Shown here: positions 1-6,119 of the stretch, piece after piece
Position numbering within the stretch: position 1 is the stretch's first letter
How the letters are laid out: each line of letters opens with the position of its first letter
DNA from: Syntrophaceae bacterium
GTDB lineage: Bacteria; Desulfobacterota; Syntrophia; Syntrophales; UBA2210
Direction of reading: 5' to 3'
NCBI GenBank assembly: GCA_030619435.1
Contig: JAUXBI010000028.1
Location: 1 to 11,061, forward strand
Length of the DNA: 11,061 bases
The notes under the pieces: generated by a model
What the model was told of the DNA's origin: nothing
What the model saw: only the letters and a program-made list of their open reading frames with translations
Database searches by the model: none
Position numbers and translations under genes: made by a program

Positions 1-51
1 CTCTTCAAATCGCATCTTCCGGATCTCCTGTAATGTCTCTGTCCATCTCAT
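1..51 (-). CDS. Transposase N-terminal fragment, ISNCY-like (cut by window edge)
   Basis: Seventeen codons read leftward from an ATG at 51-49 and run off the window at position 1. The translation, MRWTETLQEIRKMRFEE, resembles the start of ISNCY-family transposases as I remember them, where such a short basic segment leads into a helix-turn-helix domain. The start is supported by a purine-rich ribosome binding site (GAGAGGTGG on the minus strand, 55-63), with AGG six bases from the ATG. The gene lies directly inside a pair of 18-bp repeats that look like the end of the element. Only the N-terminus is visible, so I cannot tell whether the transposase is intact. The family call rests on 17 residues and could be wrong in detail. 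Confidence 0.6.
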   Translation of the reverse strand, partial: MRWTETLQEIRKMRFEE

Positions 52-127
52 TGGCCACCTCTCGGTGACCATTATAAACCGGACAGATTACGTGCTACAA
101 CTCCGGACAGATTACGTGCTTCTGACA
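52..127. mobile_element. Probable insertion-sequence terminus
   Basis: This short non-coding stretch lies between the transposase start and the next gene's promoter. It contains the transposase ribosome binding site and two direct copies of an 18-bp motif. Repeated motifs inside an element end are typical of transposase binding sites. Read from outside inward, the edge would begin near TGTCAGA (127-121). The exact tip cannot be fixed because the other end of the element and any target duplication lie outside the window. Confidence 0.5.
79..120. repeat. Two direct copies of an 18-bp motif
   Basis: The motif CCGGACAGATTACGTGCT occurs at 79-96 and again, identically, at 103-120. The copies are 24 bp apart start to start, with six bases between them. 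Perfect identity over 18 bp is far beyond chance here. Next to a transposase start, the likely role is a paired transposase binding site at the end of an insertion sequence. The role is inference; the repeat itself is seen directly. Confidence 0.9.
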
Positions 128-143
128 TCGTCTGCTTTGGCTA

Positions 144-172
144 TTGACAAAACACTGTTATCTTACTATCCT
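144..172 (+). promoter_or_regulatory. Sigma70-type promoter for the gpsA-like gene
   Basis: A perfect -35 hexamer TTGACA (144-149) is followed after 17 bases by TATCCT (167-172), which matches the -10 consensus at four of six positions. Transcription would begin near 179. This leaves a leader of about 90 bases before the ATG at 273 and rules out translation from the TTG at 144, which is part of the -35 box. The promoter sits about 17 bp outside the apparent insertion-sequence end, so the element may lie just upstream of, or close to, the native regulatory region. Confidence 0.5.
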
Positions 173-272
173 GAGAAAGTGCAATATAACTAAAATGTCT
201 TGTAAATCTCGACTCGTCAGAACTGCCACGAAGACACGAAAGAAAAATAGAAAAGTAAAGGTTTTTGAAAAA

Positions 273-1484
273 ATGAAGAATCTGGACCCATCCAGGATAG
301 CAATCATCGGACCCGGAAGACTCGGAACTGCTTTTGCCTACAAGTTCGGGCGCGACGGAAAAGATGTAACTATATACTATCACGATGCTGAGATATGCAG
401 AGAAATCAATCAAACCCATTTAAACCCCAGACACCTGACGAACGATCTTGCAAAAATATCGGGGGGCATGGAAAATGTCCCCATATTATCGGGGGTCACG
501 GCAACAAATGACCTGGAAAAGGTTGTTGAGGAAAATGATTTTATCATACTTTCGATAACCATGAACAGGCTCCGGGAATTATTGGATTATATAAAACCTC
601 TGATAGCGAAAAAGAAGGGGGGAACATGTCTGGTATCTCCGATAAAGGGTCTAGCTTCAAATGAAAAGACTCGTGAACTTATAACACCATCTCAGATGAT
701 AAAAGACCATCTCTTCGACCTCAAACATAAATTTGATGTTATCTGTATCGGAGGGCCGTTCTTCGATGTAGATATAGCGACAGGCAGACCGGTATGCGTG
801 ACCGTGGCGGGTGATAAACACGCGGCAAAGACTTTTAATCTCAACTTCCTCAGGCTGAACCGCAGGGAGTTAAACTCCTATTATAATTTTGATGTTGTAG
901 GCATTGAGGCATGCGGAGCCCTGAAAAACATCATAGCGAACATAAAAGGAATCTCCGATTGTCTGAACCTGGGAAGTTCCCTGCCCGGAACCATATTCGC
1001 GAGATCCGGCGTTGAGATAAGGGCTCTGGTAAAGTTACTGGGGGGAAGTTTTCAGGCATTCCACAGCCAGGCTGGTGTGGGTGATATGTATGTCACCGTT
1101 TCATCGGAAGCCAGCAAGAATTATAGATATGGCAAATATTTCTATGAATTATTTGACGGCAATCCTATAGAAACAAGCATAAATGCCCTGAAAAAAATAG
1201 ATGGAACTCCGGAAGGACCAAACACAATAAGGAGCGTATACAGGTATCTGGAAAAGAAAAATATGTACAGCCCCCTCTTCCACTGCGCCTACAAAATATT
1301 CCACGAAGAGACAAGCAGAGATGAAATAAGGGAACATGTCATACAGGCCTGCCAGTTTGATAAAAGAAGCAAGGAATACATAGGTCCCTTTTCAAAACTG
1401 CTGTACAGGATATTCCCCAATATCTGGTACAGAAGACATAAGGGGTTCCTCTCCAAGTTCGACTTCCGGCGTCCGTCGAGGTAG
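273..1484 (+). CDS. NAD(P)-dependent glycerol-3-phosphate dehydrogenase-like protein, C-terminally extended
   Basis: This is a GpsA-family protein. Enzymes of the family interconvert dihydroxyacetone phosphate and sn-glycerol 3-phosphate in the cytoplasm, feeding phospholipid synthesis. From the ATG at 273 the protein has 403 residues. A Rossmann GxGxxG motif is at 13-18 (GPGRLG), a conserved Lys at 125 (PIKG), a GP-x-F segment at 161-164, the catalytic-type Lys at 218 (GALKNI) and GD at 270-271. The usual Arg-Asn of the substrate phosphate site is Lys282-Asn283. Typical GpsA has about 330 residues; here roughly 60 extra basic and aromatic residues follow the conserved core. An in-frame ATG at 195 would add 26 basic residues but has no ribosome binding site. 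The 273 start has only a distant AAAGG and is chosen because it sits just before the Rossmann fold. The gene is not part of the secretion machinery. The family is clear; the substrate is less certain, so no symbol is given. Confidence 0.8.
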   Translation: MKNLDPSRIAIIGPGRLGTAFAYKFGRDGKDVTIYYHDAEICREINQTHLNPRHLTNDLAKISGGMENVPILSGVTATNDLEKVVEENDFIILSITMNRLRELLDYIKPLIAKKKGGTCLVSPIKGLASNEKTRELITPSQMIKDHLFDLKHKFDVICIGGPFFDVDIATGRPVCVTVAGDKHAAKTFNLNFLRLNRRELNSYYNFDVVGIEACGALKNIIANIKGISDCLNLGSSLPGTIFARSGVEIRALVKLLGGSFQAFHSQAGVGDMYVTVSSEASKNYRYGKYFYELFDGNPIETSINALKKIDGTPEGPNTIRSVYRYLEKKNMYSPLFHCAYKIFHEETSRDEIREHVIQACQFDKRSKEYIGPFSKLLYRIFPNIWYRRHKGFLSKFDFRRPSR

Positions 1485-1522
1485 TCAAGAAACTGTCCCG
1501 ATGAATCTGCCTGCATCTCTTC

Positions 1523-1552
1523 CTGACAACGGGTTTGCGGTAAGCGTATAAC
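1523..1552 (+). promoter_or_regulatory. Sigma70-type promoter for gspF-gspG-gspH
   Basis: CTGACA (1523-1528, five of six to the -35 consensus) and TATAAC (1547-1552, five of six to the -10 consensus) are separated by 18 bases. They lie in the 104-bp gap between the dehydrogenase stop and the gspF start. Transcription would start near 1559, giving a leader of about 30 bases. This suggests gspF begins a transcription unit. Predicted by eye only. Confidence 0.45.
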
Positions 1553-1588
1553 CTTGGAATCGAACCATCAATATGCTAATCATGAGTC

Positions 1589-2821
1589 ATGCCTGTCTAT
1601 GAATACAAAGCTCTCAACATCAGCGGGAAGAGCCTAAAGGGTATCATCAATGCCGAGAGCATGTCCACGGCAAGACAGAGGCTGAGAGAGTCCAGTCTTT
1701 TTCCCTTTGACCTCAGGGAAACATCAGCAGAAGAAAAAGACAAAATACCGGTCAGAAGATCGGTCGACTCTTTTCTTTTTAAGAGAGTCGGACTGCGGGA
1801 AGTCTCCATTATGACAAGACAGCTTTCCACCCTGCTGAGCGCGGGTCTTCCGCTGGTCTCTTCACTGGAAACTCTTATCTCCCAGACAAACAACCCCCAA
1901 CTGAAGAAAACACTGGCACAGATAAAAGAAGAGATAAATGAGGGCAGCAGCCTTGCCCGGAGTATTTCACATTACCCCAGAATCTTTTCACAATTTTACA
2001 TCAACATGGTAAGAGCGGGTGAGGCATCCGGGGCACTAGATATCGTGCTGGAAAGACTAGCCGATTTCAATGAAAGCCAACAGGCGCTTCGAGGGAGAGT
2101 GAAGGCCGCCCTTGCCTACCCCCTGTTCATGTTTCTTATCGGCAGCGGTGTCCTTTTCTTCCTTACAACCTTTATCGTGCCAAAAATTACAGGCATATTC
2201 AGCGAGATGCACCAGACGCTCCCCGGAATAACTGTTTTCCTCATCTCTGTAAGCGGTTTTCTGAAATCCTTCTGGGTGGCAATCGTCCTGATCATTATCG
2301 GAACCTTTGCGGCACTGAACTATCTGTTTACGAAAACGATCAGGGGGCAATATCTCCGAGACAGAATCAAGCTGAAAATACCGCTCTTCGGACCGTTGAT
2401 TCATAAGATAGCCGTGGCGCGTTTCAGCCGGACTCTCGGCACGCTTTTGCAAAGCGGTGTCCCAATGCTTACCGCTCTTTCCATAGTCAAAAATGTCGTC
2501 AACAACAGGCTGATTGCGGACGCTATTGCTGAAGCGTCCAGAGACGTTGAGGAGGGTCAAAGTCTGTCAACAACACTTTTGAAAAGCAGACTCTTTCCCC
2601 CTATCGTCACTCAGATGATATCAGCAGGAGAACATAGTGGAACACTGGAGAAAATGCTCTACAAAATCGCCGACAGCCTTGAAACCGAGGTGGAATCGGA
2701 TATAACAATGATGACATCCATGCTGGAACCTGTTATGATTCTGGTTATGGGTCTGCTGGTCGGATTTATTGTCATTTCCATACTGCTGCCAATTTTTGAG
2801 ATGAATCAGTTGATAAGATAG
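1589..2821 (+). CDS. gspF: Type II secretion inner-membrane platform protein GspF
   Basis: GspF is the polytopic inner-membrane platform protein of the T2SS, homologous to PilC of type IV pili. It is thought to couple the GspE ATPase to pseudopilus assembly. The 410-residue length is normal. The N-terminus MPVYEYKAL is characteristic. Two T2SF repeats are visible, about 72-195 and 275-400, each with the hallmark segment: MVRAGEASGALD at 140-151 and MISAGEHSGTLE at 343-354. Membrane segments fall at about 175-197, 221-245 and 381-402. The ATG has only a weak ribosome binding site, but the conserved N-terminus fixes the start. gspE, which usually precedes or neighbours gspF, is absent here; a dehydrogenase gene lies upstream instead. 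Confidence 0.96.
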   Translation: MPVYEYKALNISGKSLKGIINAESMSTARQRLRESSLFPFDLRETSAEEKDKIPVRRSVDSFLFKRVGLREVSIMTRQLSTLLSAGLPLVSSLETLISQTNNPQLKKTLAQIKEEINEGSSLARSISHYPRIFSQFYINMVRAGEASGALDIVLERLADFNESQQALRGRVKAALAYPLFMFLIGSGVLFFLTTFIVPKITGIFSEMHQTLPGITVFLISVSGFLKSFWVAIVLIIIGTFAALNYLFTKTIRGQYLRDRIKLKIPLFGPLIHKIAVARFSRTLGTLLQSGVPMLTALSIVKNVVNNRLIADAIAEASRDVEEGQSLSTTLLKSRLFPPIVTQMISAGEHSGTLEKMLYKIADSLETEVESDITMMTSMLEPVMILVMGLLVGFIVISILLPIFEMNQLIR

Positions 2822-2828
2822 AAAATAA

Positions 2829-2863
2829 TTATCAATTTTAAGTTTTGGATTTTGGATTAAACA
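2829..2863. repeat. Degenerate tandem 7-bp repeats before gspG
   Basis: The short gap between gspF and gspG reads as five consecutive 7-base units: TTATCAA, TTTTAAG, TTTTGGA, TTTTGGA, TTAAACA. Two units are identical and most begin with TT. They end next to the gspG ribosome binding site. Degenerate heptamer tracts of this kind occur between genes in several bacterial groups, including the short tandemly repeated sequences of cyanobacteria. No function is evident. Confidence 0.5.
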
Positions 2864-2873
2864 GGGGATAAAT

Positions 2874-3314
2874 ATGAAGAGAAATTTTAATAACCTGGGG
2901 TTTACCCTTATCGAACTGATGGTGGTGATTGTCATCCTCGGCATCCTTGCGGGGCTTATTGTCCCGAGAATAATGGGTCGTCCTGAAGAGGCAAAACGGG
3001 CAAAAGCTATAATACAAATCGAAAGCCTGGAAACAACTCTTAAGTTATACAAGCTGGACAATGGAAGTTACCCCTCCACCGAACAGGGCCTGCAGGCACT
3101 GGTCGAACCTCCCGAAGTGGGAAATCTCCCGAGGAACTGGAGAGAGGGCGGATATCTGGAAAAGGGTAAGATACCGAAAGACCCCTGGAAGAACGAATAC
3201 ATCTACCTGTGCCCCGGAACGCAGGGCGATTACGACATTATATCTTATGGCGCCGATGGAGAACCGGGGGGTGAAGGGAAAAACAAGGATATAACAAGCT
3301 GGGATGTTGAATAA
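2874..3314 (+). CDS. gspG: Type II secretion major pseudopilin GspG
   Basis: GspG is the major subunit of the periplasmic pseudopilus. The 146-residue preprotein has a nine-residue basic leader ending in Gly9, then the class III signal [16 protein letters not shown]. Prepilin peptidase should cut after Gly9 and methylate Phe10; Glu14 is the +5 glutamate needed for assembly. The globular part shows the GspG signature: [12 protein letters not shown] (69-80), DPWKNEY (103-109) and the C-terminal calcium-binding-type loop [18 protein letters not shown] (126-143). The start has a good ribosome binding site, AGGGG at 2863-2867, six bases from the ATG. It follows gspF by 52 bp and overlaps gspH by 11 bp. 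Confidence 0.97.
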   Translation: MKRNFNNLGFTLIELMVVIVILGILAGLIVPRIMGRPEEAKRAKAIIQIESLETTLKLYKLDNGSYPSTEQGLQALVEPPEVGNLPRNWREGGYLEKGKIPKDPWKNEYIYLCPGTQGDYDIISYGADGEPGGEGKNKDITSWDVE

Positions 3315-3852
3315 TCATAAGAGGAGACCACCGGAGGCAAGGTCAGATGAAAAGGGTTTTACCCTGATCGAACTTGGTGTGGTCGTATTTCTTATCGGAC
3401 TGATGCTTCTTATTGCCGTTCCGAGGGTACGGGATACGATGCTCGGTGGCGGTCTGGAGGCGGTCACAAACTACTTGGCCGGCACGACGCGGGAACTCAG
3501 AAGTGATGCGGTTCGCAACCAGATTGATTATATTATTCATCTGGATCTGGACAACAATCTTATCTGGACATACAGCGTGGATATGACGCCGGAAGCAAGG
3601 GGCGAGATGAAAAAACGCGCCTTCAAGCTACCGGAAAAAGTGAAGATCATGGATATTTATTTCTCTGAGGAAAAGAAGATCACAGACGGTGAGGCAACAA
3701 TCAGGTTTTCCAGAAAGAATTACACACAGCCGGCTGTTATACACCTTGCCGAAAAAGACCGGCGCCTCACACTGGTCTTTGAACCCTTTCTGAACGCTGT
3801 CAGAACCTATGATAAGTATGTTGATTTTCAGGATCAAATGACCGGTAACTAG
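3304..3852 (+). CDS. gspH: Type II secretion minor pseudopilin GspH
   Basis: A minor pseudopilin of 182 residues. An 18-residue charged leader ends in Gly18, followed by [20 protein letters not shown], with Glu23 at +5. This is a standard prepilin peptidase site and N-terminal helix. The rest is a soluble domain ending in [20 protein letters not shown] (154-173), a strand-rich C-terminus in keeping with GspH/FimT-like proteins. The ATG lies inside the last codons of gspG (11-bp overlap) without a clear ribosome binding site, so translation is probably coupled to gspG. It is the last plus-strand gene before an opposite-strand gene pair; only 26 bp separate its stop from the stop of the convergent CPBP gene, and I see no hairpin terminator there. 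Assignment as H rests on position and domain shape; the sequence itself is weakly diagnostic. Confidence 0.85.
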   Translation: MLNNHKRRPPEARSDEKGFTLIELGVVVFLIGLMLLIAVPRVRDTMLGGGLEAVTNYLAGTTRELRSDAVRNQIDYIIHLDLDNNLIWTYSVDMTPEARGEMKKRAFKLPEKVKIMDIYFSEEKKITDGEATIRFSRKNYTQPAVIHLAEKDRRLTLVFEPFLNAVRTYDKYVDFQDQMTGN

Positions 3853-3878
3853 CGGGAAAAACAGATAATTGCCACGAT

Positions 3879-4523
3879 CTAAGACATCAGCGAAAGACCG
3901 AAAATGGCCATATTACCCAAGATATGGATGGTTATGGGAACCAACAGGTTTCTTTCCTTCTCGTAGACCACCGCAAAGAGAACCCCGCCTGTTATCTGGG
4001 GCAGTGGAATTCCAGCACCTGCGGGATGGACCAGGACAAATGCCAGCGTGCTCAGAGTTATGGCAACGAATACCCCCCACCGTCTGAAGAACCCGTATAT
4101 CACTCCCCTGAAGAAAACCTCTTCCGCCACGGGCGACACAATACCCCCGACAAGGAAAAAGAGGGCGAGCTCGCCTTGCCCTGCCGGAAGGCGGGTGTGT
4201 ACCAGCGCAATGGGATTGATACCGAAGGCAAACAACACGACAGAGACAAAGAGCACAATTATCCCGAACCCGGCCGACCAGATAACTCCCCTTTTCAACC
4301 CAAAGGTCACCCCGGAGATGGAAAGGCCTATGGAGAAAGTTCCCCCTTCCAGGATCAAAACTGTAAGCACAATAAAGATTGTCTCAAGAAGGCGGGCAAC
4401 GCCCAGAATGAGCAACAGATTATCAGCCCCGCCGGAGGCCGCAAGCCCCGCTACTACCTCAATTGCGACAATCACCGCAAGGGAGACAAGCACTGTCTTT
4501 ATTTTAATTTTGCCTGTTTCCAT
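3879..4523 (-). CDS. CPBP-family intramembrane glutamic endopeptidase
   Basis: A small polytopic membrane protein of 214 residues from the ATG at 4523. The CPBP (Abi/Rce1-like) family motifs are all present: motif 1 EEVFFRG with Glu134, Glu135 and Arg139; motif 2 FVLVH with Phe162 and His166; motif 3 HILGN with His200 and Asn204. Known members cleave prenylated proteins or peptides in the membrane, or protect producers from bacteriocins; the substrate here is unknown. About six hydrophobic segments are visible, the first near 9-30. The chosen ATG has a ribosome binding site GAGGG (4531-4535) seven bases upstream; an in-frame ATG at 4556 would add 11 residues and has no such site. It overlaps the 3' end of the HEAT gene by 25 bp, implying a shared transcript. 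Sampled lines of this gene look GC-richer (about 55-63%) than the T2SS genes. It is not the T2SS prepilin peptidase, which belongs to a different aspartyl family. Confidence 0.87.
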   Translation of the reverse strand: METGKIKIKTVLVSLAVIVAIEVVAGLAASGGADNLLLILGVARLLETIFIVLTVLILEGGTFSIGLSISGVTFGLKRGVIWSAGFGIIVLFVSVVLFAFGINPIALVHTRLPAGQGELALFFLVGGIVSPVAEEVFFRGVIYGFFRRWGVFVAITLSTLAFVLVHPAGAGIPLPQITGGVLFAVVYEKERNLLVPITIHILGNMAIFGLSLMS

Positions 4524-5974
4524 CCCAAGGCCCTCAACGCCCTGTAGGCATACCACTGGGTATACCAGTCACCGGAAGTTTCAATCCGTCTTATGATTTC
4601 TCCCGCTGTAGCGGCGTTCCCCCTCCGGCCAAGAGCATAAAAGGCCATGCAAACCACATTCCGGTGCGGATCATCCAGCAGAGTCAGAAGAGCGCTGGCG
4701 GTTTCAGGTTTCCGGCTTTTACTCATAGCTTTCGCCAGCCAGTAACGCTCGGGCACACGGGGACTTTTCAACATTCTTTCATAAGCCTCGAAATTGCTCA
4801 CTTCCACCCCCTTTTGCCCTATAAACTTCAGGGCCGCAACCCTGTCCTTCCAGTTTTCCGATTCCATGGCTTCAGACAAATTCTTTGCATCCACCACCCT
4901 GCCGCCGCCCGAGTAAAGCAGGACCAGAAGAGCACCACCGGTAAAAAGACAGAGAACAGAGGCCGTAACAGAGACTCTCCCGAGGTTCATCAAAGGGGTC
5001 AGTACAAGGGAAAACAGCGCATACAATATAATATACAGGACAATAGGAGACCCCGTCAAAAGGCAGAAAAGGACAAACTTCCGGAAGAATGAATACCTGT
5101 CGGTCTTCAGGGAAAACTCCTTCAGTATGGGACCTGACCGGGAAAGAAAATCTTTCGGCGGGATTTGAAGGACCGCTTCTCCTCTGTTTTTGAAGACAAG
5201 CAAATCCTCTTCGCTTGATATCTCCAGATCGGCCTTTGAGTATCCGCTTATGGGAAGATAGCCATGGCGGAGTAGTTTTTCTTTTACAAGGTTTGCCACC
5301 GGATCCCTCCCGATCTGGTCGGGGTTGCATGTTCTGATCATTTTCTGATTAAGGGACTTGAAGGCCTCCGCGGGATAGAGGGTATAATCGTAATAAAAGT
5401 CGTTGATCCACTTTCCGGGAGAATCAGACAGGAGGAAATTGTCTCTGATATTCAGAAACACGTTACTGCCAACCATCGGCTCCCACATAAACGCCAACAA
5501 AAGGAGGGGAATGATATGAAATAGTTCGTCCCGTCGGGTTTTTCCCACGGTCTGCTTCGGCATCCATTTCAGGGCGGCCACGAAAACCACGGGGGGCACA
5601 AAAAGAAAATAGGAAGCAGCAGCGGGGCAGAAGCCCTTAAAGTTTACCGACACAAGGCATCCCATCCACAATATCAGAAAAAAGCCCAAAGACAACCTGT
5701 TCCGGGAAAAAACCCGATCCCACATCCAAACCGCGGCAAAGGCAAGGACGGAAAGGCCGGCGCCCACTGTCAGCGTGAAAAACAGGCCTCCGAAAAAGGC
5801 GGGGCCGAATTCCCCCAGGTGCACCATGGCATGCCGGTTGGGAACCGCAAGATAGCCGGCATCACCTATCGCTATAATGGTACGATAGAGGCCGGCATTG
5901 GACAGATAGACCTGTATGGTGGCTATAGCTTGAGCTACAAACAGCCCCGGCAGAAGTATCTTTAACAATTTCAT
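4499..5974 (-). CDS. Polytopic membrane protein with C-terminal HEAT-type repeats
   Basis: A 491-residue protein of unknown function. The N-terminus (5-25) is a hydrophobic signal-anchor-like segment. Further membrane segments lie at about 56-83, 95-112, 119-136 and 151-168. A polar stretch of about 130 residues (169-298) follows, then two more membrane segments (299-325 and 334-354). The C-terminal 120 residues (368-490) form helical pairs of HEAT type: units such as NWKDRVAALKFIGQKG, ETASALLTLLDDPHRNVVCMAFYALGRRG and WYTQWYAYRALRALG. HEAT repeats usually bind proteins. The start ATG has little ribosome binding site, but no better start is nearby. A probable promoter lies at 6021-6051. The gene is divergent from gspI and co-directional with, and overlapping, the CPBP protease gene, suggesting the two proteins act together. 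I do not recognise a named family for the membrane part. Confidence 0.82.
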   Translation of the reverse strand: MKLLKILLPGLFVAQAIATIQVYLSNAGLYRTIIAIGDAGYLAVPNRHAMVHLGEFGPAFFGGLFFTLTVGAGLSVLAFAAVWMWDRVFSRNRLSLGFFLILWMGCLVSVNFKGFCPAAASYFLFVPPVVFVAALKWMPKQTVGKTRRDELFHIIPLLLLAFMWEPMVGSNVFLNIRDNFLLSDSPGKWINDFYYDYTLYPAEAFKSLNQKMIRTCNPDQIGRDPVANLVKEKLLRHGYLPISGYSKADLEISSEEDLLVFKNRGEAVLQIPPKDFLSRSGPILKEFSLKTDRYSFFRKFVLFCLLTGSPIVLYIILYALFSLVLTPLMNLGRVSVTASVLCLFTGGALLVLLYSGGGRVVDAKNLSEAMESENWKDRVAALKFIGQKGVEVSNFEAYERMLKSPRVPERYWLAKAMSKSRKPETASALLTLLDDPHRNVVCMAFYALGRRGNAATAGEIIRRIETSGDWYTQWYAYRALRALGWKQAKLK

Positions 5975-6020
5975 TCAGCTACCAATAAGTGATGCGCGTT
6001 GTGTTTGATCATGCCCTGAG

Positions 6021-6051
6021 CTTATAACATATTTATCCTCGCAATTGTCAA
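6021..6051 (-). promoter_or_regulatory. Probable promoter for the HEAT-CPBP gene pair
   Basis: On the minus strand a perfect TTGACA (6051-6046) and TATAAG (6026-6021, five of six to the -10 consensus) are separated by 19 bases. Both hexamers are strong, but the spacer is two bases longer than ideal. Transcription would start near 6014 and give a leader of about 40 bases before the ATG at 5974. This indicates the two minus-strand genes form their own unit, independent of the T2SS genes. Confidence 0.4.
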
Positions 6052-6071
6052 TGTTCAGCTGTAATCCCCTG

Positions 6072-6101
6072 TTGAAAAAATGGTCTACCCTGTGGTAGAA
6101 A
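6072..6101 (+). promoter_or_regulatory. Possible promoter and inverted repeat upstream of gspI
   Basis: TTGAAA (6072-6077) and TAGAAA (6096-6101) are spaced by 18 bases and could serve as -35 and -10 elements for the second T2SS transcription unit. Overlapping the -10 is a perfect 6-bp inverted repeat, TCTACC (6084-6089) and GGTAGA (6094-6099), with a four-base centre. Its position would suit a regulator site. A new promoter is needed here because the two preceding genes run the other way. Both elements are by-eye predictions. Confidence 0.3.
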
Positions 6102-6109
6102 TTTCCCAT

Positions 6110-6113
6110 GGAG
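6110..6113 (+). promoter_or_regulatory. Ribosome binding site that decides the gspI start
   Basis: GGAG lies six bases before the ATG at 6120 and overlaps the first codons of the longer reading from 6108. It favours the shorter GspI with a 13-residue leader. Confidence 0.5.
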
Positions 6114-6119
6114 CAAAAG

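Noticed and set aside
144..272. Longer reading of the dehydrogenase gene from TTG at 144 or ATG at 195
   Set aside because: The TTG is part of a perfect -35 box, neither codon has a ribosome binding site, and the extra residues are a basic run unlike the family N-terminus. The CACGAAGA/CACGAAAG stretch near 226-241 also looks like intergenic repeat sequence.
2057..2560. A 167-codon minus-strand open frame inside gspF
   Set aside because: It is the complement of a strongly conserved gspF region and has no domain of its own.
3853..3878. Possible bidirectional terminator between gspH and the CPBP gene
   Set aside because: The 26-bp gap has no convincing hairpin or T-run on either strand.
3879..4523. 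CPBP gene as the missing prepilin peptidase GspO
   Set aside because: The T2SS peptidase is an aspartyl enzyme of another family; this protein carries the EExxxR, FxxxH and HxxxN motifs of CPBP proteases instead.
3924..4596. Two long plus-strand open frames (3924-4547 and 4048-4596)
   Set aside because: They lie opposite the CPBP gene, which has all family motifs; their translations are low-complexity, polar and proline-rich with no recognisable domain.
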